The notes under the pieces are model-generated. The model was not told the origin of the DNA, did no database searches, and was given only the letters and a program-made list of their open reading frames with translations. A stretch of DNA of 64,000 bases, from assembly GCA_963837345.1 (NCBI GenBank), contig CAWIMX010000002.1, forward strand, positions 372,001 to 436,000, given 5' to 3'. This document shows positions 30,938-39,886 of the stretch, in pieces. How positions within the stretch are numbered: the stretch's first letter is position 1; each line of letters opens with the position of its first letter. The DNA comes from CAWIMX01 sp963837345 (GTDB taxonomy: Bacteria > Acidobacteriota > Vicinamibacteria > Vicinamibacterales > CAVVIG01). The translations under genes and the position numbers were made by a program.

Positions 30938-31587
30938 GCGCCTGGCGTCTCATCGTCGGCGCGGCCGTGATGGCGGCCCTCGTGTCGGCCGCGCCTGCGC
31001 GTGCCCAGCCCCGTCGCAGCGCCAGCCACTCGTCGCTGCGGCCGTTCCTGGTGGTCGGCGAGCAGCGGTTTGCCGCCGCGCAGACCTTCGATGCCGTCTT
31101 CGGCAGCACGAGGGGCACCTTCCTGGGCGGCGGCGGCCAGGTGATCGTCGGCCGGTGGTTCGTGGACGTCACGGCGTCGCGGTTCAAGAAGACCGGCGAG
31201 CGCGTGTTCGTCTTCGAAGACCAGACGTTCCACCTGGGGATTCCCCTCACGGTCACGGTCGTGCCCGTGGAATTCGCGTTCGGCTACCGTGCGCCGCTCG
31301 GGTCGGCGCCGTCGGTCGTTCCCTACGCCGGCGCCGGCTTCGGGACCTACCGGTACCAGGAAACGTCCGATTTCGCGGATGCCGGCGAGGACGTGGACGA
31401 ACGCCATGGCGGCTACCTCCTCGTCTACGGAGTCGAGTTCCGGGTGCACCGCTGGATCGGCGTCTCGGCGGACGTGCACTACACGCACGTCGGGGGCATT
31501 CTCGGCGGGAGCGGCGTGTCCAAGGATCTCGGGGAAGACGACCTGGGCGGCGTCGCGGCTCGCTTTCGGGTGCTGATCGGCCGCTGA
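30934..31587 (+). CDS. Outer-membrane beta-barrel-like protein
   Basis: 217 residues starting at TTG in a TTGA overlap with the subtilase stop. The start fits because SAWRLIVGAAVMAALVSAAPARAQ is a complete signal peptide; the next in-frame GTG or ATG would cut into it. The rest has alternating hydrophobic strands with Gly and aromatic residues (GYRAPLGSAPSVVPYAGAGFGTYRYQE, WIGVSADVHYTHVGG), as in small eight-strand barrels. Function unknown. Its translational coupling to a secreted protease suggests a shared envelope task. Confidence 0.7.
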   Translation: MSAWRLIVGAAVMAALVSAAPARAQPRRSASHSSLRPFLVVGEQRFAAAQTFDAVFGSTRGTFLGGGGQVIVGRWFVDVTASRFKKTGERVFVFEDQTFHLGIPLTVTVVPVEFAFGYRAPLGSAPSVVPYAGAGFGTYRYQETSDFADAGEDVDERHGGYLLVYGVEFRVHRWIGVSADVHYTHVGGILGGSGVSKDLGEDDLGGVAARFRVLIGR

Positions 31588-31630
31588 ACCCCGGTTGTGA
31601 GGCCGGAGGAAGCAAGGTATCATCGAAACG

Positions 31631-31930
31631 ATGCTCCAGAGCGAGCGCGATCGTCGCCGGTGGTCGATGCGGGCGATCTGCCTCGTGCTCTATGCCGCGG
31701 TCCTGGTCGCGGCGCCCTTCACGCATCACGATCTCGCCTGCCATTTCAAGACGCCGCAGCACTGCACGGCGTGCGCCTCGAGCCAGCTCGGCGCCAGCCC
31801 CCATACGGCGGCCATGCCCGGCGCGTGGCTCCTCGGCGATGCGGGCTCGGCCGTCGCCGAGGTCGTGACTTCCGAGGGCACCCTCCTCGCGGTTCACCGC
31901 ACCGGTCGTTCGCCTCCCGTCGCTGCCTAA
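31631..31930 (+). CDS. Small secreted His/Cys-rich protein near zinc transport genes
   Basis: 99 residues with an N-terminal hydrophobic signal (ICLVLYAAVLVAAPF) followed at once by THHDLACHFKTPQHCTAC, a cluster of four His and three Cys that looks like a metal-binding site. The rest is low in recognisable motifs. It precedes the outer-membrane channel and znuA-znuB genes by 76 bp on the same strand. Possibly a periplasmic metal-binding protein or a DUF2946-type relative; no firm family assignment. Confidence 0.6.
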   Translation: MLQSERDRRRWSMRAICLVLYAAVLVAAPFTHHDLACHFKTPQHCTACASSQLGASPHTAAMPGAWLLGDAGSAVAEVVTSEGTLLAVHRTGRSPPVAA

Positions 31931-32006
31931 TCGATCCGATCACAGGGTTCGTGTGCGCCGTCGCGCCCGCGCGGGCGCGGGGTGTGGTCTATCGTTGGAG
32001 GACAGG

Positions 32007-33324
32007 ATGGGAGTGTCACGTTTCGCCCGGCTGGCGGCGGCGATCGTCGTGGCGGCGCCCGGAACGGCGTTCGCCCAATCTCCGCAGGCGGCCACAGTCG
32101 ACGAGCTTCGCCAGCAGGTCAGCCAGCTTCAGCGCGAGCTCGAGAGCGTGAAGGCCGACTACGAAGCCCGCTTGTCGGCGATCGAGGCCAGGCTCGCCTC
32201 GGGCGCCCCTACGGCTCCGCCGGAGGCGCCTGCGGCCGCGTCGGGCGGCCAGGTGACGGCGGCCGTGCCGGCCGGCGCCGGGGGAGCCGGAGGGCCGACC
32301 GGGGCGCTGCCGCTCTACGGCAACGCGGCCACCAGCTCGAAGGTCTTCAACCCGGACATCGCCGTCATCGGCGACTTCCTGGGCGCCGGCGGCGTCAACG
32401 ACGTCGCGCCCGAATCCGCGTTCCAGATGCACGAGTCGGAAGCCTCGTTCCAGGCCGTCGTGGACCCCTATTCACGCGCCGACTTCTTCATCTCGTTCGG
32501 CGAGGAAGGCGTCGATCTGGAAGAAGGCTACGCGACGTTTCCGGCGGTGCCGGGCGGGCTGCTGGTCCGGGTCGGCAAGATGCGCGCGGCATTCGGCAAG
32601 GTGAACGCGCTGCACAACCACGTCCTGCCGTGGACGGATCGGCCGCTCGTGACGCAGAATCTGGTGGCCGGCGAGGACGGCCTGAACGACGCCGGCATTT
32701 CAGTGGCGCGGCTCATTTCGAATCCGTGGCTGTTCCTCGAGGCCACCGGTCAGGTGTATCGCGGGGACTCGGGCGACGTCTTCACGTCGAGCGAGCGGGG
32801 CGACCTGAGCTACCTGGGCCACCTGCGTGCGTACCAGGACCTGGGCGAGTCGACCAACCTGGACGTCGGCCTGTCGTACTCGCGCGGGCACAATGCGTCG
32901 GGCGTCGTGGACGGCGTCGATGTCGGGCGCTTCACGACCAGCCTCGCGGGTCTGGATGCGACCGTCCGCTGGCGGCCGCTGCGGCGGTCGATCTACCACT
33001 CGTTCGTCGGCCGGGGCGAAGCCGTGTGGAGCCGACGCGAGCAGCCGGACGGACGGCAGGACGCCGTCGGCTACTACGCCTCGGGCGACTACCAGTTCGC
33101 GCGTCGGTGGTTCGTGGGCGCGCGCCTCGATCGGTCGGAACGCGCGTTCGACGCGACGCTCACCGATACGGGCGGATCGTTCGATCCTCACGTACTGGCC
33201 GAGCGAGTTCAGCCAGGTCCGCGGCCAGTTCCGGCGCACCACGTATGCCGAAGGCTCGACGGCCAACGAGCTTCTGTTTCAGGCCCAGTTCGCGATCGGC
33301 GCGCACGGCGCGCATCCGTTCTAG
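32007..33324 (+). CDS. Outer-membrane channel-like protein of the zinc locus, one frameshift near the C-terminus
   Basis: The ATG at 32007 follows GGAGGA. Signal peptide, then a coiled coil (VDELRQQVSQLQRELESVKADYEARL), then a beta-barrel region with porin-like strands. An extra G at 33183 (TTC G ATC) shifts the frame; past it the natural ending ILTYWPSEFSQVRGQFRRT and LLFQAQFAIGAHGAHPF appears, with the terminal Phe expected of a barrel. About 438 residues when repaired. Its position directly before znuA suggests passage of zinc or a zinc complex through the outer membrane. This is inference from context. Confidence 0.72.
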
Positions 33325-33359
33325 GGCGTCGTCTTCCGGTTTGGTCCAGGAAAGGGCAG

Positions 33360-34310
33360 ATGATGAAGACACGCATGAGATGGGTTGAGGGGCTGGCCGT
33401 GCTGGTCGTCGGCGCCGTCCTCGCGGGCGCGGCGCCGGCGCGCGCGCAGGGCAAGCTCAACATCGTGACGAGCACCGAGGATCTCGCGTCGATCGCGGGT
33501 GAGATCGGCGGCGACCGCGTCTCGGCGGAAACGATCGCGCGCGGGTATCAGGATCCGCACTTCGTCGAGGCGAAGCCGAGCTTCATTCTCCGGCTCCAGC
33601 GCGCCGATCTCCTGATTGTGGTGGGCCGCGAGCTCGAAATCGGGTGGCTGCCGCCGCTCATCCAGCAGAGCCGCAATGCGAAAGTGCAGGTCGGGGCCGC
33701 CGGCTATCTGGACGCGTCGCTCACGGCGCAGATTCTCGAGATCCCGACCGGCCAGATTACCCGGGCGATGGGTGACGTGCATCCACAGGGCAATCCGCAC
33801 TACTGGCTCGACCCCGAAAACGGCAAGCGCATCGGTCAGGCGATCGCCGACAAGCTCTCGGAGCTGCGGCCGAACGATCGCGCGTTCTTCCAGCAGCGCT
33901 CGACGGACTTCTCGCGGCGGATCGATGAGGCGGAGAAGCGCTGGGAGGCGGCGCTCGCGCCGTACGCCGGCACGAAGGTCGCGACGTACCATCGGTCGTT
34001 CCCGAACTTCGCCGATCGATTCAAGCTGGACATCATGGGCTACGTCGAGCCCCGGCCCGGCATTCCGCCCTCGCCCCAGCACACGCTCGACCTCATCAAC
34101 GAGATGAAGCGCCAGAACGTGAAGGTCATCCTGGTCGAGCCGTACTTCGACCTGAAGACGCCCAACGCCATCGCCCGGGAAACCGGCGCCGAGGTGCTCG
34201 TCATGCCGCCGTCGGTCGGGGGCGTGAAAGAGGCGTCCGACTACTTCAAGCTTTTCGACTACGACGTCAACCTCCTCGTCAACGCCATCAAGAAGGTCTC
34301 AGCGGACTAG
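33360..34310 (+). CDS. znuA: Metal ABC transporter substrate-binding protein, ZnuA-like
   Basis: 316 residues with a signal peptide. Cluster A-I (TroA/ZnuA) fold: LNIVTSTEDLASIAGEIGG, a metal His in DPHFVEAKPS, a second in DVHPQGNPHYWLDPENGK, a third in VATYHRSFPNFADRF, and an acidic ligand near the C-terminus. The long His-rich loop of classic proteobacterial ZnuA is missing. Delivers Zn(II) or Mn(II) to the permease encoded four bases downstream. The outer-membrane channel gene lies just upstream. Confidence 0.88.
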   Translation: MMKTRMRWVEGLAVLVVGAVLAGAAPARAQGKLNIVTSTEDLASIAGEIGGDRVSAETIARGYQDPHFVEAKPSFILRLQRADLLIVVGRELEIGWLPPLIQQSRNAKVQVGAAGYLDASLTAQILEIPTGQITRAMGDVHPQGNPHYWLDPENGKRIGQAIADKLSELRPNDRAFFQQRSTDFSRRIDEAEKRWEAALAPYAGTKVATYHRSFPNFADRFKLDIMGYVEPRPGIPPSPQHTLDLINEMKRQNVKVILVEPYFDLKTPNAIARETGAEVLVMPPSVGGVKEASDYFKLFDYDVNLLVNAIKKVSAD

Positions 34311-34313
34311 CCG

Positions 34314-35186
34314 ATGGATACTTCGATGCTCGGATTCCTGGCGGCGCCCTTCGTCGCCAGCCTGATCCTCACCGGCATTCACGCCTATCTCGGGGTCCAC
34401 GTGGTGGAGCGCGGCGTCATCTTCGTGGATCTGTCGCTCGCGCAGATCGCGGCGCTCGGCGCCACGATCGCCCTGCTCCTGCCGGCGTCCGGCGGCGATC
34501 CCCACAGCACGTTCGTCTATGTGGTGAGCCTGCTCTTCACCTTCATCGGCGCCGCCGTCTTCTCGATGATCCGGGTGCGCCGCGCCCGGATCCCGCAGGA
34601 GGCGATCATCGGGATCTGCTATGCGGTGGCGTCAGGCGCCGCGATTCTCGCCATGAGCAAGGCGACGTCCTCGGCCGAGCATCTGCAGGACATGCTGGTG
34701 GGGAACATTCTCGCCGTGTCGTGGGCCGACGTGCGCAAGACGGCGCTCCTCTACGGCGCCGTGGGCGCGTTCCATTTCATCTTCCGGCGGAAGTTTCTCG
34801 CCATCTCGCTCGACCACCATCACGGCGAGGCGCAGGGCATTTCGGTCCGCCTGTGGGACTTTCTGTTCTACGCGTCCTTCGGCTTCGTCGTGACGTCGTC
34901 GGTGGCCATCGCGGGCGTGCTGCTGGTGTTCTGCTACCTCATCGTGCCGTCGGTGGCGGCGATGCTGTATGCGGATCACATCGGAACGCGTCTGGCCACC
35001 GGCTGGACGATGGGCACGGTGGTGTCGGCGCTGGGGGTCTATCTGTCGCTCGTCCTGGACCTGCCGACCGGCGCGACGATCGTCTGCACGTTCGGCCTGG
35101 TGCTGATCGTCATGGCGCTCGTGCGGCCGCTCATCCATCGGACGGCCCGCGACGATTTCCGCTCAACCGTGGCGGCGGGACACTGA
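34314..35186 (+). CDS. znuB: Metal ABC transporter permease, ZnuB-like
   Basis: 290 residues with eight or nine membrane segments. It belongs to the ABC-3 family: GVHVVERGVIFVDLSLAQIAALGATIALLL and SVAIAGVLLVFCYLIVPSVAAML are characteristic. The loop RRKFLAISLDHHHGEAQGI has three adjacent His. It partners the ZnuA-like protein encoded immediately upstream. No ATPase gene (znuC) lies on either side: the next gene is a zinc-ribbon protein and then bioB, so the energising subunit must come from elsewhere. Confidence 0.9.
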   Translation: MDTSMLGFLAAPFVASLILTGIHAYLGVHVVERGVIFVDLSLAQIAALGATIALLLPASGGDPHSTFVYVVSLLFTFIGAAVFSMIRVRRARIPQEAIIGICYAVASGAAILAMSKATSSAEHLQDMLVGNILAVSWADVRKTALLYGAVGAFHFIFRRKFLAISLDHHHGEAQGISVRLWDFLFYASFGFVVTSSVAIAGVLLVFCYLIVPSVAAMLYADHIGTRLATGWTMGTVVSALGVYLSLVLDLPTGATIVCTFGLVLIVMALVRPLIHRTARDDFRSTVAAGH

Positions 35187-35241
35187 GGCACGCTCTCCAC
35201 TAGAATGCTGGAGGGCCGGCGTCGGGTCGAGCCCCACGCCG

Positions 35242-35502
35242 ATGATTTGTCGCCACTGCGGAACCGAGATCGCCGACAAGGCGCTCATTTGCTATCGTTG
35301 TGGCGCCGCCACGACGGACCCGCAGTTCAAGCCGCACGTCCCGAAGCGCGGCCTGCCCTGGCTGGCGCTGCTGATCGTCCTGGCGCTGCTGGCGTTGATC
35401 GTCGGCGTCGTCGTGTACCTGGACCGGTCCGACGCGGGCCCCTCGGGGCGGCTCGACGACGGACGGAGCCGCGGAACCGCCGAGTGGCGGCCGGTCGAGT
35501 AG
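35242..35502 (+). CDS. Small zinc-ribbon membrane protein
   Basis: 86 residues. The N-terminus MICRHCGTEIADKALICYRCG has two CxxC pairs forming a zinc ribbon facing the cytoplasm, followed by one membrane helix (LPWLALLIVLALLALIVGVVVYL) and a short polar tail. Proteins of this zinc_ribbon_2 type are common and of unknown function. A start further upstream in another frame is not supported. It sits four bases before bioB and may share its transcript. Confidence 0.8.
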   Translation: MICRHCGTEIADKALICYRCGAATTDPQFKPHVPKRGLPWLALLIVLALLALIVGVVVYLDRSDAGPSGRLDDGRSRGTAEWRPVE

Positions 35503-35505
35503 CCC

Positions 35506-36501
35506 ATGCCTGATTCCCCACACGCCCTTCGCCACGACTGGACGCTCCGCGAGATCGAAGCGATCTACGAGCAGCCGCTGACCGACCTGGTATTCGAGGC
35601 GCAGCGGGTGCATCGCGCCCACCATCGGCCGGACGAGGTGCAGACCTGCGCCCTGCTCAGCATCAAGACGGGCGGATGCCCGGAGGATTGCGCGTACTGC
35701 CCGCAGTCGGCGCACTACAGCACCGGGATCGAACCAGCCGGCCTGCTCGACGTCGACGACGTCCTGACGGCGGCCGGTCGGGCGCGGGCCGAGGGCGCGA
35801 CGCGGTTCTGCATGGGCGCGGCGTGGCGCGAGGTCCCTGACGGCGCCGAGTTCGAGGCGGTGCTCGAGATGGTGCGCGGCGTCAGGGCCCTCGGGATGGA
35901 AGCGTGCTGCACGCTCGGCATGCTCCGCCAGGATCAGGCCGATCGGCTGGCCGACGCCGGCCTCACGGCCTACAACCACAATCTGGACACCGCACCGGAG
36001 TTCTACGGCGACATCATCTCGACGCGCACGTATCAGGAGCGTCTCGACACCCTGGCGCGCGTCCGCCAGGCGGGCGTCACCGTCTGCAGCGGCGGCATCA
36101 TCGGCATGGGCGAACCCCGCGGCGCCCGGCTCGGGCTGCTCGGGCAGCTGGCGAGCCTCGATCCGCATCCCGAGAGCGTGCCGATCAACATGCTGGTCCG
36201 CGTGCCGGGCACGCCGCTCGGCGATCGTCCCGCCGCCGATCCGATCGAGATGGTCCGGATGATCGCGACCGCGCGGATCCTGATGCCGGCCTCGATCGTG
36301 CGCCTGAGCGCGGGGCGCCTGAGCCTGTCCGAGGAGGCGCAGGCGCTGTCGTTTCTCGCCGGCGCGAATTCGATCTTCATGGGCGAGCGGCTGCTGACCA
36401 CGCCCAATCCGGAAGCGGACGCGGATCGCCGGCTGTTCGAGAAGCTCGGGCTGCGACCGCGGCCGATCGAACCCCCGCGCCCGGCCATCGTGGCCGAGTA
36501 G
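35506..36501 (+). CDS. bioB: Biotin synthase
   Basis: 331 residues. Radical-SAM CxxxCxxC motif at Cys58-Cys62-Cys65 (GGCPEDCAYCPQ); the [2Fe-2S] sulfur-donor site includes Cys in TRFCMGAAWRE and EACCTLGML; YNHNLDT and the Arg of IVRLSAGR are typical of BioB. Inserts sulfur into dethiobiotin to make biotin. No other bio gene is nearby. It starts four bases after the zinc-ribbon gene. Confidence 0.96.
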   Translation: MPDSPHALRHDWTLREIEAIYEQPLTDLVFEAQRVHRAHHRPDEVQTCALLSIKTGGCPEDCAYCPQSAHYSTGIEPAGLLDVDDVLTAAGRARAEGATRFCMGAAWREVPDGAEFEAVLEMVRGVRALGMEACCTLGMLRQDQADRLADAGLTAYNHNLDTAPEFYGDIISTRTYQERLDTLARVRQAGVTVCSGGIIGMGEPRGARLGLLGQLASLDPHPESVPINMLVRVPGTPLGDRPAADPIEMVRMIATARILMPASIVRLSAGRLSLSEEAQALSFLAGANSIFMGERLLTTPNPEADADRRLFEKLGLRPRPIEPPRPAIVAE

Positions 36502-36508
36502 ACCGTCG

Positions 36509-36769
36509 GTGCGGGCCCGCACGGCCGGCGCACTCCTCGCAGCGGGGCTGTTCCTGCTCTGGAACGCGATTTTCGACCACGTCCTCGCGGTGTTCGGCGA
36601 TCTCCTGGTCGTCCTGGCGCCCGCGCTGGCCCCGTACGGCCTCGAGATCCGCCTCGAGGACTGGATGGCGCCGGCGAGAGCGCTGGCCCTGTGGAGCGCC
36701 ACCGTCGTCAGCCTTGCCGCCCTCGTGGCCGCCCTCGCGGCCGCCGCCCTCTGGCAGGCGCGAAGGTGA
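36509..36769 (+). CDS. Small two-helix membrane protein
   Basis: 86 residues from a GTG eight bases after bioB. Two hydrophobic helices (about 7-33 and 60-82) with a short acidic loop between (LEIRLEDWMAPARA). No family recognised. The tight spacing suggests cotranscription with bioB. It converges on the HEAT-like gene with two bases between the stop codons. Confidence 0.55.
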   Translation: MRARTAGALLAAGLFLLWNAIFDHVLAVFGDLLVVLAPALAPYGLEIRLEDWMAPARALALWSATVVSLAALVAALAAAALWQARR

Positions 36770-36771
36770 GG

Positions 36772-37377
36772 TCACTGCAGGATCTGCTCGAAGAACTGCA
36801 CGGCGTGCGGCTCCTTCGAGCGGGCGAGCCATTGCACCGCCTCGCGCCGGAGCCATGAGGGGGAGTCGGCACCTGCCAGCGCGATGAGCGCCGCCGACGC
36901 CGCGGCGGTGCCGTGGAGCCCGAGGGCGGTGAGCGCCGGCCGGGCGACCTGGCTCCGAGCCGCCGTGGCGTCGCGTGCGCAGGCACGCGCCAGCGTCTCG
37001 AGCCAGGCCACGCTGGCATCGGGCTGGACGTCGCCCAGCCAGACGAACGGCAATCCGCCGGCGTCGATGGCGCAGTCGGGCGTGAAGAGGCGCATCCGTG
37101 AGATGCCGGTGCGATCCACGCGCGCCATGACGAGCAGGTCGGTCGAGGGCTCGAGCTCCGGCGCCTCGCAGAACCGCTGGTCTCCCGCCGCGACGGGCAC
37201 GCGGTAGCCGATCCATGTCGGCCTGCCGCGCGCCGCGAGCCTGGATACCTCGGGCTGGATCGCGCCCCCCGCGCGGGCCGGCTCGGCTACCGCATTCGTG
37301 ATCCCGCTTTGCGCGGCGAGAACCGCGAGGTGGAGGACGCCAGCACCGAGCGCCCAGGCGCCAAAGCCCTTACGCAC
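36772..37377 (-). CDS. Secreted protein with HEAT-like C-terminus
   Basis: 201 residues with a signal-like N-terminus. A middle section carries two Cys (QRFCEAPELE and TPDCAID) that may form a disulfide. The end resembles HEAT repeats (ALTALGLHGTAAASAALIALAGADSPSWLRREAVQWLARSKEP, where the chain LRREAVQWLARS is typical). Start at 37377, ten bases after the neighbouring HEAT-repeat gene, so the two are likely cotranscribed parts of one system with the sigma/anti-sigma pair upstream. Function unknown. Confidence 0.65.
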   Translation of the reverse strand: MRKGFGAWALGAGVLHLAVLAAQSGITNAVAEPARAGGAIQPEVSRLAARGRPTWIGYRVPVAAGDQRFCEAPELEPSTDLLVMARVDRTGISRMRLFTPDCAIDAGGLPFVWLGDVQPDASVAWLETLARACARDATAARSQVARPALTALGLHGTAAASAALIALAGADSPSWLRREAVQWLARSKEPHAVQFFEQILQ

Positions 37378-37386
37378 CCCGGCACC

Positions 37387-38487
37387 CTACTTGAGCAGCT
37401 CGAGGAGATAGTCCGTGGCCTCGGGCGATTTCATCAGCGCGAGCCGTTCCACGATCGCTTTCTTCATCGACGGGTCCGGCTCGGCGCGAGCGAGCTGGAC
37501 CAGGGCGGCCGCGTTCCGTTGGAGGAAGAACGCCTGAATCACCTCGTTCTTGACGCCGGTCCCCGCGTCCGACGCGTAGATCGAGCGCAGCGCCTCGGCG
37601 GTCTGCTCGCTCGGCAGCAGGCCGAGGGTCCGGATCGCGTCTCGACGCAGCGACGCGTCGGTCTCGGTCCGCGCGATGGTCACGAGCGCGTCCGACGCGC
37701 GCGCCACCATGAAGCTGCGGAGCACGGCGTGCTTCACGCCGGCGTCCGACGTGCCGCGATAGATCTCGCCCAGCAGCCGGCGGCTGTCGGCGTCGCGCAT
37801 CACGCCGAGATAGCGGACCGCGCGCAGCTGCAGCTCGGGGTTGCTCGCGCCCTTCGCGATACTCGCAATGGCCTGCCGGGCCTCCGGCGATCGGCTCTGG
37901 CTCAGGAGGAACAACGCGTTCTCCTTCACGCGTACCGAGCTGTCGCCCGAGAGGATCTGATCGACCAGGGGCAGCGCGCGATCGGGATCGCTCTGCATGA
38001 GCCCGCGCAGCGCGAGGAGCTTCAGATCTTCGTTCGCCTGGGCTTCCGGCGAGACCGCCTGGCCGGCCGCCTGGCGGATCTCGAGCTCGAGCGCCTTCGC
38101 GTCGTTCACCCATCCGCTGCCGGGAAACTTGCGCTCCAGGTCGGCAATCGCCGCCATCGCGTCGGTGGCTTCGCCCTGCTTGGCGAGCGAGTAGGCCTTC
38201 CAGTAGAGCGCGGCGTCGAGCTTCTGCTCTTCGGCGACCTCGAGATTCACGTCGCGCAGCCGTGCGAGCATCTCGTCCAGATGGCCCAGCGCCTCGCTGA
38301 AGCGACCATCGTCGATGAGCTGTCGCGCGCTGGCGTAGAGCGTGTCGCCGGACGCCGTGCGGAGGTCGACGCCGGTGGCCGCCGACGCCGCGCGCGTGGG
38401 TGGTGTCTGGCCGACCGCCGTGCCGGCGAGCAAGGTGGAGACGGCGGCGGCGAGCGCCGCCCGGTGGCAGTGCACGGGGATGATCAT
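37387..38487 (-). CDS. Secreted HEAT-repeat protein
   Basis: 366 residues. Signal peptide, then a TPR-like pair around 50-130 (ALYWKAYSLAKQGEATDAMAAIADLERKFPGSGWV) and a series of HEAT repeats from about 150 to the end (LQLRAVRYLGVMRDADSRRLL, SLRRDAIRTLGLLPSEQTAEAL). Such helical solenoids bind other proteins. Its ATG overlaps the anti-sigma stop (ATGA), placing it in the operon sigma - anti-sigma - HEAT - HEAT, a layout common in Acidobacteria for envelope-linked ECF systems. Confidence 0.78.
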   Translation of the reverse strand: MIIPVHCHRAALAAAVSTLLAGTAVGQTPPTRAASAATGVDLRTASGDTLYASARQLIDDGRFSEALGHLDEMLARLRDVNLEVAEEQKLDAALYWKAYSLAKQGEATDAMAAIADLERKFPGSGWVNDAKALELEIRQAAGQAVSPEAQANEDLKLLALRGLMQSDPDRALPLVDQILSGDSSVRVKENALFLLSQSRSPEARQAIASIAKGASNPELQLRAVRYLGVMRDADSRRLLGEIYRGTSDAGVKHAVLRSFMVARASDALVTIARTETDASLRRDAIRTLGLLPSEQTAEALRSIYASDAGTGVKNEVIQAFFLQRNAAALVQLARAEPDPSMKKAIVERLALMKSPEATDYLLELLK

Positions 38488-39239
38488 GTAGTGGCCCCTG
38501 GCGCCGGCATTGGCGCCCGTTCGCGCTCGCGAAGATCGTCGGCGAGCACCCGCAGCTTGAAGAGAAGCGCCGCCGCGTCGAGACGCAGCGGCAGCGACGC
38601 GCGCCGGCCGGGCGTGATCGACACGGGCTCGTGCACGATATCGAGCAGGCCGCGTTCGAGATCGTCGAGGACGAGCGCGATGTCCTCCTCGCCGGCCTGC
38701 ACCGCCGCCTCCCGGTAGAGCCGGTTGGCCCCGAGCAGATCGCGCGCCCAGCGCTGCTCGTCCGCGATGTCGGCCGCGTCCCGGGGCGCATTCACCAGAT
38801 CCAGGAGCACGCGCTCCGAGCGCTCGAGATGATCGCCAATTGCGGCGAACCGGGCGCGGTCGGCGGCGCCCGCGGCAAGACGGTCGCTGGCGGGTTCCGG
38901 GACGGGCGCGGCCGGTCGATAGAGCCGGCCTCCGGCGAAGGCGGCCATCGCGAAGAGCGCGAGGCCCGCCATTTTCAGCATGGCCGGTCGCGTCCACCGC
39001 GTCCAGGGTGCCGGCTCCTGCGCCGGCAGCTCGTGGCGGATCCGCTGCCAGACTTCGAGGCCGTAGCGCTCGCCCCGCGGCGGCGCGTCGCTGCCGATCG
39101 CGTCGAGCGTCGCCGACAGATCGTCGAACGCCGCCTGGCACGAGCGACAATCGGCCAGGTGTCGCTCGATCCGATCAGGCCGTCGTCCTTCCCCGAAGTA
39201 GTAGAGGGTCAGGTCGTCGTCCGTGTAGTGCCGAGCCAT
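38484..39239 (-). CDS. Anti-sigma factor with N-terminal zinc finger
   Basis: 251 residues. The N-terminal zf-HC2 motif IERHLADCRSCQAAF binds zinc and the cognate sigma factor. A membrane helix follows at about residues 88-105 (MLKMAGLALFAMAAFAGG), then a periplasmic sensory part rich in Leu, Arg and Asp. The start shares one base with the sigma stop (TGATG), so sigma and anti-sigma are translationally coupled. Predicted to hold the ECF sigma factor at the membrane until a signal is received. Confidence 0.82.
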   Translation of the reverse strand: MARHYTDDDLTLYYFGEGRRPDRIERHLADCRSCQAAFDDLSATLDAIGSDAPPRGERYGLEVWQRIRHELPAQEPAPWTRWTRPAMLKMAGLALFAMAAFAGGRLYRPAAPVPEPASDRLAAGAADRARFAAIGDHLERSERVLLDLVNAPRDAADIADEQRWARDLLGANRLYREAAVQAGEEDIALVLDDLERGLLDIVHEPVSITPGRRASLPLRLDAAALLFKLRVLADDLRERERAPMPAPGATT

Positions 39240-39817
39240 CAATGCCTTTCTGTCCCCTGCGTGCCGAGCGGACCGAGCGCGGCCCGGAGCTTCCGCACCG
39301 CGCGGAAGACGCTGTGTTTCGTGGCGCTCGTCCCGAGGCCCAGGGCCCGCCCGATTTCCGCGATCGATCGGCCTTCGTGGTGCCGGAGCGCGAAAGCGGC
39401 GCGTTCGAGCGGGCTCAACCGCTCGAGCGCCGCCTCCAGCCGCCGGGCCAGCTCTCCGCTCTCGGCCAGCCGCTCGGGACCCGGCGCGGGAGTCGGCCTC
39501 GCCTCGATCGGGACGTCGTCGCCCGTCAGCGCGCGCGCGTCGCGCGCCCGACGGGCGCGAAGCGCATCCACCGCGCAGTTGGTCACGATGCGATGGAGCC
39601 ACGTCCCGAAATGCGACCGCGACTCGAATCGCCCGAGCTGGCGGTATGCGCGCAGGAAGCTTTCCTGAACGATGTCCTCGGCGTCCTACTCGTTCCGGGT
39701 GAGCCGGTAGGCCAGGCGGAACGCCGCCCGGGCATGCTGTTCGACGAGCGCCTGAAAAGCCGCTTCGTCGCCGCCCCGGGCCCGGGCCAGCACGGTCGCC
39801 GCCTCGCTCGCGTCCAT
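39239..39817 (-). pseudogene. ECF (sigma-70 family) RNA polymerase sigma factor with an in-frame amber codon
   Basis: Read from the ATG at 39817 the frame gives a standard 192-codon ECF sigma factor: region 2 (EAAFQALVEQHARAAFRLAYRL, then DAEDIVQESFLRAYRQLGRF, HFGTWLHRIVTNCAVD) and region 4 (RLSPLERAAFALRHHEGRSIAEIGRALG, SATKHSVFRAVRKLR). Codon 44, between RNE and DAED, is TAG at 39686-39688, a single change from GAG. The frame is otherwise unbroken. A start at 39586 would only yield region 4. Either a genuine nonsense mutation or a base-calling error; the anti-sigma gene downstream is intact. Confidence 0.8.
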
Positions 39818-39886
39818 TCGCAGAAGCTTAGACGGAACCTGCGGCTGGCGGTTGGGTCGGGCGGGACGGGGGCAGTCGGGGCAGGT

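Noticed and set aside
39239..39817. Genome-wide reassignment of TAG
   Set aside because: Many genes here end naturally in TAG (LytTR regulator, DUF4175 gene, bioB), so TAG is a working stop.
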